Positions 29,039 to 39,597 are shown, counted from the first letter of the stretch. The stretch is DNA of 64,000 bases from Straminergon stramineum (GCA_963920665.1 OY987269.1:6822501-6886500); one strand, 5' to 3'. Notes: generated from the sequence alone by a model not told the origin. A program made the numbers and translations.

Positions 29039-30766
29039 TTGACATCACTTACCTCATGGACTTTCCAAGGATGGAAACAACTACAACAAATTCCACCAAC
29101 CATAGCCAACATGACATCTTTGGAATCCCTTAGTTTTCAAGATTGCAACAAGATGATGGTCGACCATCCTTCATTTGAAAATCTCAAGGCATGGAAGAGT
29201 CTCCACTTTGAAGGATGTGAGGCTTTGGACAGCGTGCCTCATGGATGGCGGAAGTTGGCATCACTAGGGAAGCTCTACTTGGATGATTGCAAGAAACGAA
29301 AGATTGAGGAGTTAGACCTTGAATCCTTGACATCACTTACCTCATGGACTTTCCAAGGATGGAAACAACTCCAACAAATTCCACCAACCATAGCCAACAT
29401 GACATCTTTGGAATCCCTGGGGTTTCAAGATTGCGACAAGTTGATGGGCGACCATCCTTCATTTGAAAATCTCAAGGCATGGAAGAGTCTCCACTTTGAA
29501 GGATGTGAGGCTTTGGAGAGCGTGCCTCATGGATGGGGGAAGTTGGCATCACTAGGGGAGCCCTACTTGGATGATTGCAAGAAATGAAAGATTGAGGATT
29601 TTGACCTTGAATCCTTGACATCACTTACCTCATGGACTTTCCAAGGATGGAAACAACTACAACAAATTCCACCAACCATAGCCAACATGACATCTTTGGA
29701 ATCCCTTAGTTTTCAAGATTGCAACAAGATGATGGTCGACCATCCTTCATTTGAAAATCTCAAGGCATGGAAGAGCCTCCACTTTGAAGGATGTGAGGCT
29801 TTGGAGAGCGTGCCTCATGGATGGGGGAAGTTGGCATCACTAGGGAAGCTCTACTTGGATGATTGCAAGAAATGAAAGATTGAGGAGTTAGACCTTGAAT
29901 CCTTGACATCACTTACCTCATGGACTTTCCAAGGATGGAAACAACTACAACAAATTCCACCAACCATAGCCAACATGACATCTTTGGAATCCCTTAGTTT
30001 TCAAGATTGCAACAAGATGATGGTCGACCATCCTTCATTTGAAAATCTCAAGGCATGGAAGAGTCTCCACTTTGAAGGATGTGAGGCTTTGGACAGCGTG
30101 CCTCATGGATGGCGGAAGTTGGCATCACTAGGGAAGCTCTACTTGGATGATTGCAAGAAACGAAAGATTGAGGAGTTAGACCTTGAATCCTTGACATCAC
30201 TTACCTCATGGACTTTCCAAGGATGGAAACAACTCCAACAAATTCCACCAACCATAGCCAACATGACATCTTTGGAATCCCTGGGGTTTCAAGATTGCGA
30301 CAAGTTGATGGGCGACCATCCTTCATTTGAAAATCTCAAGGCATGGAAGAGTCTCCACTTTGAAGGATGTGAGGCTTTGGAGAGCGTGCCTCATGGATGG
30401 GGGAAGTTGGCATCACTAGGGGAGCCCTACTTGGATGATTGCAAGAAATGAAAGATTGAGGATTTTGACCTTGAATCCTTGACATCACTTACCTCATGGA
30501 CTTTCCAAGGATGGAAACAACTACAACAAATTCCACCAACCATAGCCAACATGACATCTTTGGAATCCCTTAGTTTTCAAGATTGCAACAAGATGATGGT
30601 CGACCATCCTTCATTTGAAAATCTCAAGGCATGGAAGAGCCTCCACTTTGAAGGATGTGAGGCTTTGGAGAGCGTGCCTCATGGATGGGGGAAGTTGGCA
30701 TCACTAGGGAAGCTCTACTTGGATGATTGCAAGAAATGAAAGATTGAGAAGTTAGACCTTGAATCC
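29039..30766 (+). repeat. Three-unit (864 bp) higher-order duplication
   Basis: Units at 29039, 29327 and 29615 are repeated in order at 29903, 30191 and 30479: an NKMMV unit with CGA, a GF unit with AACTCCAAC and GEPYL, then an NKMMV unit with GKLYL. The copies differ at the very end, where the second reads GAGAAG instead of GAGGAG. The GAGAAG marker recurs near 31611 and 33627, so the right part of the array has been shuffled again. Confidence 0.85.
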
Positions 30767-31918
30767 TTGACATCACTTACCTCATGGACTTTCCAAGGAT
30801 GGAAACAACTACAACAAATTCCACCAACCATAGCCAACATGACATCTTTGGAATCCCTTAGTCTTCAAGATTGCAACAAGATGATGGTCGACCATCCTTC
30901 ATTTGAAAATCTCAAGGCATGGAAGAGCCTCCACTTTGAAGGATGTGAGGCTTTGGAGAGCGTGCCTCATGGATGGGGGAAGTTGGCATCACTAGGGAAG
31001 CTCTACTTGGATGATTGCAAGAAATGAAAGATTGAGGAGTTAGACCTTGAATCCTTGACATCACTTACCTCATGGACTTTCCAAGGATGGAAACAACTAC
31101 AACAAATTCCACCAACCATAGCCAACATGACATCTTTGGAATCCCTGGGGTTTCAAGATTGCGACAAGTTGATGGGCGACCATCCTTCATTTGAAAATCT
31201 CAAGGCATGGAAGAGTCTCCACTTTGAAGGATGTGAGGCTTTGGAGAGCGTGCCTCATGGATGGCGGAAGTTGGCATCACTGGGGGAGCCCTACTTGGAT
31301 GATTGCAAGAAATGAAAAATTGAGGATTTTGACCTTGAATCCTTGACATCACTTACCTCATGGACTTTCCAAGGATGGAAACAACTACAACAAATTCCAC
31401 CAACCATAGCCAACATGACATCTTTGGAATCCCTTAGTTTTCAAGATTGCAACAAGATGATGGTCGACCATCCTTCATTTGAAAATCTCAAGGCATGGAA
31501 GAGCCTCCACTTTGAAGGATGTGAGGCTTTGGAGAGCGTGCCTCATGGATGGGGGAAGTTGGCATCACTAGGGAAGCTCTACTTGGATGATTGCAAGAAA
31601 TGAAAGATTGAGAAGTTAGACCTTGAATCCTTGACATCACTTACCTCATGGACTTTCCAAGGATGGAAACAACTACAACAAATTCCACCAACCATAGCCA
31701 ACATGACATCTTTGGAATCCCTGGGGTTTCAAGATTGCGACAAGTTGATGGGCGACCATCCTTCATTTGAAAATCTCAAGGCATGGAAGAGTCTCCACTT
31801 TGAAGGATGTGAGGCTTTGGAGAGCGTGCCTCATGGATGGCGGAAGTTGGCATCACTGGGGGAGCCCTACTTGGATGATTGCAAGAAATGAAAGATTGAG
31901 GATTTTGACCTTGAATCC

Positions 31919-33043
31919 TTGACATCACTTACCTCATGGACTTTCCAAGGATGGAAACAACTACAACAAATTCCACCAACCATAGCCAACATGACATCTT
32001 TGGAATCCCTGGGGTTTCAAGATTGCGACAAGTTGATGGGCGACCATCCTTCATTTGAAAATCTCAAGGCATGGAAGAGCCTCCACTTTGAAGGATGTGA
32101 GGCTTTGGAGAGCGTGCCTCATGGATGGCGGAAGTTGGCATCACTAGGGAAGCTCTACTTGGATGATTGCAAGAAACGAAAGATTGAGGAGTTAGACCTT
32201 GAATCCTTGACATCACTTACCTCATGGACTTTCCAAGGATGGAAACAACTACAACAAATTCCACCAACCATAGCCAACATGACATCTTTGGAATCCCTGG
32301 GGTTTCAAGATTGCGACAAGTTGATGGGCGACCATCCTTCATTTGAAAATCTCAAGGCATGGAAGAGTCTCCACTTTGAAGGATGTGAGGCTTTGGAGAG
32401 CGTGCCTAATGGATGGCCGAAGTTGGCATCACTAGGGAAGCTCTACTTGGATGATTGCAAGAAACGAAAGATTGAGGAGTTAGACCTTGAATCCTTGACA
32501 TCACTTACCTCATGGACTTTCCAAGGATGGAAACAACTACAACAAATTCCACCAACCATAGCCAACATGACATCTTTGGAATCCCTGGGGTTTCAAGATT
32601 GCGACAAGTTGATGGGCGACCATCCTTCATTTGAAAATCTCAAGGCATGGAAGAGTCTCCACTTTGAAGGATGTGAGGCTTTGGAGAGCGTGCCTCATGG
32701 ATGGCGGAAGTTGGCATCACTAGGGAAGCTCTACTTGGATGATTGCAAGAAACGAAAGATTGAGGAGTTAGACCTTGAATCCTTGACATCACTTACCTCA
32801 TGGACTTTCCAAGGATGGAAACAACTCCAACAAATTCCACCAACCATAGCCAACATGACATCTTTGGAATCCCTGGGGTTTCAAGATTGCGACAAGTTGA
32901 TGGGCGACCATCCTTCATTTGAAAATCTCAAGGCATGGAAGAGTCTCCACTTTGAAGGATGTGAGGCTTTGGAGAGCGTGCCTCATGGATGGGGGAAGTT
33001 GGCATCACTAGGGGAGCCCTACTTGGATGATTGCAAGAAATGA
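31919..33043 (+). pseudogene. Four-unit open LRR run, 374 residues (third)
   Basis: Four units with CGA at the first three stop positions and TGA at the last. All carry the GF variant of the second LRR. It differs from the other two 374-residue runs: HGWR, NGWP, HGWR and HGWG in the third LRR and a final GEPYL. It therefore arose by a separate block history rather than by the 2016 bp duplication. Confidence 0.55.
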
Positions 33044-33070
33044 AAGATTGAGGATTTTGACCTTGAATCC

Positions 33071-35950
33071 TTGACATCACTTACCTCATGGACTTTCCAA
33101 GGATGGAAACAACTACAACAAATTCCACCAACCATAGCCAACATGACATCTTTGCAATCTCTAACTTTTGAAGGTTGCAAGAAGTTGATGGGCGACCATC
33201 CTTCATTTGAAAATCTCAAGGCATGGAAGAGCCTCCACTTTAAAGGATGTGAGGCTTTGGAGAGCGTGCCTCATGGATGGCCGAAGTTGGCATCACTAGG
33301 GAAGCTCTACTTGGATGATTGCAAGAAATGAAAGATTGAGGATTTTGACCTTGAATCCTTGACATCACTTACCTCATGGACTTTCCAAGGATGGAAACAA
33401 CTACAACAAATTCCACCAACCATAGCCAACATGACATCTTTGGAATCCCTTAGTCTTCAAGATTGCAACAAGATGATGGTCGACCATCCTTCATTTGAAA
33501 ATCTCAAGGCATGGAAGAGCCTCCACTTTGAAGGATGTGAGGCTTTGGAGAGCGTGCCTCATGGATGGGGGAAGTTGGCATCACTAGGGAAGCTCTACTT
33601 GGATGATTGCAAGAAATGAAAGATTGAGAAGTTAGACCTTGAATCCTTGACATCACTTACCTCATGGACTTTCCAAGGATGGAAACAACTACAACAAATT
33701 CCACCAACCATAGCCAACATGACATCTTTGGAATCCCTGGGGTTTCAAGATTGCGACAAGTTGATGGGCGACCATCCTTCATTTGAAAATCTCAAGGCAT
33801 GGAAGAGTCTCCACTTTGAAGGATGTGAGGCTTTGGAGAGCGTGCCTCATGGATGGCGGAAGTTGGCATCACTGGGGGAGCCGTACTTGGATGATTGCAA
33901 GAAATGAAAGATTGAGGAGTTAGACCTTGAATCCTTGACATCACTTACCTCATGGACTTTCCAAGGATGGAAACAACTACAACAAATTCCACCAACCATA
34001 GCCAACATGACATCTTTGGAATCCCTTAGTTTTCAAGGTTGTGACAAGTTGATGGGCGACCATTCTTCATTTGAAAATCTCAAGGCATGGAAGAGCCTCC
34101 ACTTTGAAGGATGTGAGGCTTTGGAGAGCGTGCCTCATGGATGGGGGAAGTTGGCATCACTAGGGAAGCTCTACTTGAGTGATTGCAAGAAATGAAAGAT
34201 TGAAGATTTTGACCTTGAATCCTTGACATCACTTACCTCATGGACTTTCCAAGGATGGAAACAACTACAACAAATTCCACGAACCATAGCCAACATGACA
34301 TCTTTGGAATCCCTTAGTTTTCAAGATTGCAACAAGATGATGGTCGACCATCCTTCATTTGAAAATCTCAAGGCATGGAAGAGCCTCCACTTTGAAGGAT
34401 GTGAGGCTTTGGAGAGCGTGCCTCATGGATGGGGGAAGTTGGCATCACTAGGGAAGCTCTACTTGGATGATTGCAAGAAATGAAAGATTGAGGAGTTAGA
34501 CCTTGAATCCTTGACATCACTTACCTCATGGACTTTCCAAGGATGGAAACAACTACAACAAATTCCACCAACCATAGCCAACATGACATCTTTGGAATCC
34601 CTTAGTTTTCAAGGTTGCCACAAGTTGATGGGCGACCATCCTTCATATGAAAATCTCAAGGCATGGAAGAGTCTCCACTTTGAAGGATGTGAGGCTTTGG
34701 ACAGCGTGCCTCATGGATGGGGGAAGTTGGCATCACTAGGGAAGCTCTACTTGGATGATTGCAAGAAATGAAGGATTGAGGATTTTGACCTTGAATCCTT
34801 GACATCACTTACCTCATGGACTTTCCAAGGATGGAAACAACTACAATAAATTCCACCAACCATAGCCAACATGACATCTTTGGAATCCCTTAGTTTTCAA
34901 GATTGCGACAAGTTGATGGGCGACCATCCTTCATTTGAAAATCTCAAGGCATGGAAGAGTCTCCACTTTGAAGGATGTGAGGCTTTGGAGAGCGTGCCTC
35001 ATGGATGGGGGAAGTTGGCATCACTAGGGGAGCCCTACTTGGATGATTGCAAGAAATGAAAGATTGAGGATTTTGACCTTGAATCCTTGACATCACTTAC
35101 CTCATGGACTTTCCAAGGATGGAAACAACTACAACAAATTCCACCAACCATAGCCAACATGACATCTTTGCAATCTCTAACTTTTGAAGGTTGCAAGAAG
35201 TTGATGGGCGACCATCCTTCATTTGAAAATCTCAAGGCATGGAAGAGTCTCCACTTTGAAGGATGTGAGGCTTTGGAGAGCGTGCCTCATGGATGGCCGA
35301 AGTTGGCATCACTAGGGAAGCTCTACTTGGATGATTGCAAGAAATGAAAGATTGAGGATTTTGACCTTGAATCCTTGACATCACTTACCTCATGGACTTT
35401 CCAAGGATGGAAACAACTACAACAAATTCCACCAACCATAGCCAACATGACATCTTTGGAATCCCTTAGTCTTCAAGATTGCAACAAGATGATGGTCGAC
35501 CATCCTTCATTTGAAAATCTCAAGGCATGGAAGAGCCTCCACTTTGAAGGATGTGAGGCTTTGGAGAGCGTGCCTCATGGATGGGGGAAGTTGGCATCAC
35601 TAGGGAAGCTCTACTTGGATGATTGCAAGAAATGAAAGATTGAGGAGTTAGACCTTGAATCCTTGACATCACTTACCTCATGGACTTTCCAAGGATGGAA
35701 ACAACTACAACAAATTCTACCAACCATAGCCAACATGACATCTTTGGAATCCCTGGGGTTTCAAGATTGCGACAAGTTGATGGGCGACCATCCTTCATTT
35801 GAAAATCTCAAGGCATGGAAGAGTCTCCACTTTGAAGGATGTGAGGCTTTGGAGAGCGTGCCTCATGGATGGCGGAAGTTGGCATCACTGGGGGAGCCCT
35901 ACTTGGATGATTGCAAGAAATGAAAGATTGAGGATTTTGACCTTGAATCC
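33071..35950 (+). repeat. Three-unit block repeated at seven-unit spacing
   Basis: The units at 33071, 33359 and 33647 (QSLTFEGCKK with HGWP; ESLSL with NKMMV; GF with HGWR and GEPYL) recur in order at 35087, 35375 and 35663. The spacing is again 2016 bases, the same seven-unit step as the block at 25007, although the four intervening units differ. Private changes (HFKGC in the first copy, QILPT in the second) show some time since copying. Confidence 0.8.
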
Positions 35951-36814
35951 TTGACATCACTTACCTCATGGACTTTCCAAGGATGGAAACAACTACAACA
36001 AATTCCACCAACCATAGCCAACATGACATCTTTGGAATCCCTTAGTTTTCAAGATTGCAACAAGATGATGGTCGACCATCCTTCATTTGAAAATCTCAAG
36101 GCATGGAAGAGCCTCCACTTTGAAGGATGTGAGGCTTTGGAGAGCGTGCCTCATGGATGGGGGAAGTTGGCATCACTAGGGAAGCTCTACTTGGATGATT
36201 GCAAGAAATGAAAGATTGAGGAGTTAGACCTTGAATCCTTGACATCACTTACCTCATGGACTTTCCAAGGATGGAAACAACTACAACAAATTCCACCAAC
36301 CATAGCCAACATGACATCTTTGGAATCCCTTAGTTTTCAGGATTGCCACAAGTTGATGGGCGACCATCCTTCATATGAAAATCTCAAGGCATGGAAGAGT
36401 CTCCACTTTGAAGGATGTGAGGCTTTGGACAGCGTGCCTCATGGATGGGGGAAGTTGGCATCACTAGGGAAGCTCTACTTGGATGATTGCAAGAAATGAA
36501 GGATTGAGGAGTCAAACCTTGAATCCTTGACATCACTTACCTCATGGACTTTCCAAGGATGGAAACAACTACAACAAATTCCACCAACCATAGCCAACAT
36601 GACATCTTTGGAATCCCTTAGTTTTCAAGATTGCAACAAGATGATGGTCGACCATCCTTCATTTGAAAATCTCAAGGCATGGAGGAGCCTCCACTTTGAA
36701 GGATGTGAGGCTTTGGAGAGCGTGCCTCATGGATGGGGGAAGTTGGCATCACTAGGGAAGCTCTACTTGGATGATTGCAAGAAATGAAAGATTGAGGATT
36801 TTGACCTTGAATCC

Positions 36815-37102
36815 TTGACATCACTTACCTCATGGACTTTCCAAGGATGGAAACAACTACAACAAATTCCACCAACCATAGCCAAGATGACATCTTTGGA
36901 AAGGCTTAGGTTTAGAGATTGCGACAAGTTGATGGTGGGACATGCATCATTTGAGAATCTCAAGGCATGGAAGAGTCTCCACTTTGAAGGATGTGAGGAT
37001 TTGGAGAGCGTGCCTCATGGATGGGGGAAGTTGGTATCACTAGGGAAGCTCTACTTGAATGATTGCAAGAAATGAAAGATTGAGGATTTTGACCTTGAAT
37101 CG
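36815..37102 (+). repeat. Diverged right-edge unit of the array
   Basis: The last full unit keeps the 288-base length and the terminal TGA (37073-37075) but departs from all interior units: IAKMTSLERLRFRDC, MVGHASFEN, CEDLES, KLVSLGKLYLN. Several of these (VGHxSF, LYLND) match the second LRR locus at 56.7-59.0 kb instead. Edge units of tandem arrays usually escape homogenisation, so this one is probably nearest to the founding sequence. It matters that it already has the TGA. Confidence 0.85.
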
Positions 37103-37690
37103 TTGACATCGCTTATGTCATTGGATTTCCAGGGATGTGAAGAATGGATTGAATGACTGCTTAGAAAGGTACAATTTTGAGTTTTTTTTGTTTGCAATTT
37201 GTAGGCTTGATGGTGTAATGATGGTGATGGGTATATTTGCAAGTTTGGAAATCTCATGGTTATGATGATTATTGATTTTGATTATTTACTTTGGATGGTT
37301 TATTTTTTAGAGGTTTGCTTTAATACTAAGTTGTCTAGAAGATGAAGAGTGTGCCTTAGTAGCTTTGACAATCGGAAATACATTTTATGTTGAATTTGGA
37401 AGAATCCAATGATTGGAAGGAGATTTTGTTTGGCATTGGCAACATGTTATGTTTGCAATTGCTAGGATTTGAAGATTTTAAGTGTTTGAGGATGGTATAT
37501 GCAACATTGGAATTCCTAGAGGATTTTAAGATTTCTTCTTTTTTTCAGTTGAAAAGCTTGACTTTTTGGTCGAGATATAATAGGTTGATTGAAAGAAGTT
37601 GAATATTGTGTCACTAGAGCTTGATTTGTTGACATTATTCACTACATTGATTTTCAATGGATGTCATATCTCGATGGGACTATGGCATGC
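37103..37690 (+). pseudogene. Decayed LRR sequence downstream of the array
   Basis: The frame continues LTSLMSLDFQGCEEWIE and stops at a TGA at about 37146. A further LRR-like stretch at 37387-37602 reads GNMLCLQLLGFEDFKCLRM and then an FENL-like segment, resembling the NMTCLQxLxFxDCKKLR module. Another fragment near 37636 reads TTLIFNGCH. The same pieces occur at 59035-60180 after the second LRR locus. These look like the remaining C-terminal LRRs of the original gene. A GT...AG pair (AAGGTACAA at 37166, TTTGTAGGC at 37198) could be an old intron; that is a guess. Confidence 0.6.
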
Positions 37691-37812
37691 GAATTTTAAG
37701 CTAAATGAGGATTTAATAGGTCTTCAAGTTTGTCAGACACTCTTTCTATTTTGCAATGACTTTATTTTATGAATCAATTCCCTCATACATGAAATTTGTT
37801 TGAAGGTCCATT

Positions 37813-38059
37813 CACTAGAAGAAAATTGTGTTGAACTTGTCAAAAATTGCGTTTTTCTCAGCAAAAAAGTGTGGGCTAGATTTTGTTGAGATCTCCCTTT
37901 GTCACACATAATTTTGCATTTCAGTTGTCAAATTTTGTGTTGAAATGCTAAAATGGAGAATTTTGCATTATGAAGGGAGAACTCAACAAAATCTAGCCCA
38001 CACTTTTCTATTGAGTAAAACGTAGTTTTTTACAAGTTCATCACAGTTTTCTTGTAGTG
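37813..38059. mobile_element. CACTA-type MITE, 247 bp
   Basis: The left end CACTAGAAGAAAATTGTG and the inverted right end, which reads CACTACAAGAAAACTGTG on the other strand, are the classic CACTA (En/Spm) terminus. Long imperfect inverted repeats follow, up to a centre near 37930, so the element could fold into one hairpin. It is flanked by the 3 bp target duplication ATT (37810-37812 and 38060-38062). The paralogous flank at about 60317 has a single ATT and no insert, an empty site. No coding capacity; mobilised in trans if at all. Confidence 0.9.
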
Positions 38060-38184
38060 ATTGATATGATTCTTAAATTTAGTGATAGAGAGTAGATCTA
38101 ACTCTAATTTTGAGAAGTGAAGGGTGGTTGGAGAAACACAACTTGTAGTGGGGCAATTGCATAATGCATACTATGGTACATCAA

Positions 38185-38433
38185 CAAGGAGTGCTATCAT
38201 GTGAGCATAAGAGTCTATGAGACCTTGAGCCTAGGAGTCTACATTATAGACTTCTTCTATGATTATAGGTCCCTATGTTATAGATTCTTCCCTTTCTAGT
38301 GTACCTACATTATAGGCACACATGTTATAAACACTTTCAAATGGTTGTATGTACATGTACCTACAAGTAGATTCAAGGTTCCTAGGCTCTCGTCTCTATG
38401 TTTGTGAATTAAATAGCATTGTTGGTACGTCAA
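38185..38433. other. Extra 249 bp in copy 1 with direct-repeat ends
   Basis: Relative to the paralogous flank near 60420, copy 1 has about 250 extra bases bounded by TGGTACATCAA (38174-38184) and TGGTACGTCAA (38423-38433). The interior has imperfect repeats of a CTACATTATAGAC-like motif. An insertion with a 10-11 bp target duplication is possible, but no convincing terminal inverted repeats are visible. Confidence 0.35.
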
Positions 38434-38657
38434 TTTTCATCATGCATTATAGGCATACCAAATGTTTGAATTGTACATACTACTTTTGTACTAGACATTT
38501 CCAATATTTCCATCAAATTTGCACTAAAAGAACCATTTGTTTTTGTCCTAGCTAATTTAAGGCTATAAAAAAATCAATGATAATTTGAACTTCAAAATTT
38601 GTAGTTAATGCACATTGAGAAACAAAAAGAAGAACACATATTTTATTAAAACCTTAA

Positions 38658-39360
38658 CCCCTAAAGGACCAAGGTGTGTTTTTTGGCAACATAACTTTTG
38701 GAGTTAGGTATGTGTGACTAGAGATTTTCATGTTTTTGGCCCAAATTTTGAAAGAAGATGTGGACGGGGAATATCTTTCATGTGCAGTAAATTTCAAGGC
38801 ATTTGGAAATATGAGTCAAAAGTTATGGCCTAATATGTAGTTTGTTTCTCAACTCAGGCAGTCTGGACAAATCTGAAAAAATCATTTTTTTCAAAAACAA
38901 AATTTGAAATCCGTTCTCTAGATTTATATTTACATAGAAAGCTTTGAATCATTCCATTCTGATCAATGAGTCAAAAGTTATGAGATGTTTTAGTTTGCAG
39001 GTAGTTATGGAATCCCCATTCTAAAATAAACTTTGAAGTCCTTTATTTAACTCAATTTTCATTATTTTTTGAAAAAAATAAAAACATTAGATGTAGATTG
39101 TTTATTACAACATTACAACCATCAAAATTGGCATTTTTCAATTCCATTAATAAATTGTTGACAACTTAGTATTTTGAATCATTCTCTACATCTTTCTACT
39201 TACTATTTTTTTTCCTACATGTTCTTCTCAATCTAGTGTACTACAAGATCCTATGGTTACATGTGTCCAAAAATGACATTTTTCAAAAATTTGGTACTTG
39301 TATTAGAAATGGCAATTTTTGAGAGTTTTTGGTGATGAAGTAGTCAAGGAACTTTAGGGG
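38658..39360. mobile_element. piggyBac-like MITE with TTAA target duplication, 703 bp
   Basis: Ends are CCCCTAAAGGACC and, inverted, CCCCTAAAGTTCC, flanked on both sides by TTAA (38654-38657 and 39361-39364). TTAA duplication and termini beginning CCC are the hallmarks of the piggyBac superfamily. The paralogous flank at about 60650 has a single TTAA and no insert. The interior resembles the reverse complement of 51380-52301, so they are members of one family, this one with an internal deletion. No transposase is encoded. Confidence 0.8.
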
Positions 39361-39509
39361 TTAATCTTTCTAGGCCTATAAGAACAAAATGTGTCTTCTT
39401 TAATTTTTTTATTATAATTTTTTTTAAATTGGAAAATCTCATTACATTCTTAATTAAATCATTTTGAGTGAGATATCTACATAATTGGAGTACTTTTTTA
39501 TTTTCAGAT

Positions 39510-39512
<3 letters not shown>

Positions 39513-39597
<85 letters not shown>
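39513..39597. repeat. (TA)n microsatellite, about 85 bp
   Basis: An uninterrupted TA dinucleotide tract. The paralogous position near 60800 has only TTGTATATGTGT, so the tract expanded after the segmental duplication. Such tracts are hypervariable and can extrude as cruciforms. Confidence 0.95.

Larger units (their letters stand above)
1..37145 (+). repeat. 288 bp LRR-derived tandem array, 128 complete units plus partial ends
   Basis: Taking each unit from the TTG of TTGACATCACTTACC, units start at 239 and recur every 288 bases up to the one starting at 36815, giving 128 complete units. The left partial begins at the window edge, so the true array is longer. Every unit start falls on the same 288-base phase, so no unit carries a net insertion or deletion. 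Units differ by a few substitutions, many shared among several units: ESLSF, ESLSL, ESLGF or QSL at the second LRR; H, D or N in the DCxK motif; PSF or PSY; HGWG, HGWR or HGWP; GKLYL or GEPYL. Shared combinations point to unequal exchange and gene conversion. What is inferred is the mechanism; the periodicity is directly visible. Confidence 0.98.
1..37145 (+). pseudogene. Expanded LRR region of a plant NLR-type resistance gene, decayed
   Basis: Read in the + frame, each unit encodes four LRRs of 24 residues, beginning LTSLTSWTF, MTSLESLSF, LKAWKSLHF and LASLGKLYL. They follow an LxxLxxLxFxxC-type pattern with IPPTIAN and VPHGWGK turns. This is the LRR style of plant TIR-NBS-LRR proteins, where LRRs take part in recognition. 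No TIR, NB-ARC or other NLR domain lies in the window; they could lie upstream of it. 104 of 128 units have TGA after the CKK of the fourth LRR. Further stops lie at 12959, 16520, 20894, 22094, 22259, 25427, 27443 and 34847. The array cannot be read as one protein. Whether any part is transcribed is unknown. Confidence 0.85.

Noticed and set aside
815..36787. About a hundred 86-residue open frames, one per unit, as separate small genes
   Set aside because: The reported first residue is encoded by TTG, not ATG; the first true ATG is 24 codons further in. The frames are the segments between successive TGA codons of the repeat, with no own promoter or leader.
778..37075. Stop-codon reassignment, selenocysteine or programmed readthrough at the repeated TGA
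   Set aside because: Land plant nuclear genes use the standard code and lack selenocysteine insertion. Other stops of all three kinds also interrupt the array, and no structure is evident after the TGA.
778..37075. AAATGA (overlapping ATG and TGA) in each unit as a stop-restart coupling signal
   Set aside because: Restart at that ATG gives only three codons (ATG AAA GAT) before another stop in most units.
1..37145. CRISPR array, TAL-effector-like repeat or bacterial LRR effector
   Set aside because: There are no spacers between short repeats, the unit is LRR and not 34-residue TAL-like, and surroundings with Stowaway, CACTA and LTR elements are plant.
1..37145. Centromeric satellite
   Set aside because: The unit is clearly coding-derived, flanked by a paralogous LRR gene, and nothing in the window suggests a centromere. 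Copy number elsewhere cannot be judged.
38658..39360. PIF/Harbinger-type (TAA duplication) or Tc1/mariner (TA) assignment of the TTAA elements
   Set aside because: The TTAT...TTAT flanks of the related copy at 51380 and the single TTAA in the empty paralogous site fit a 4 bp duplication best.
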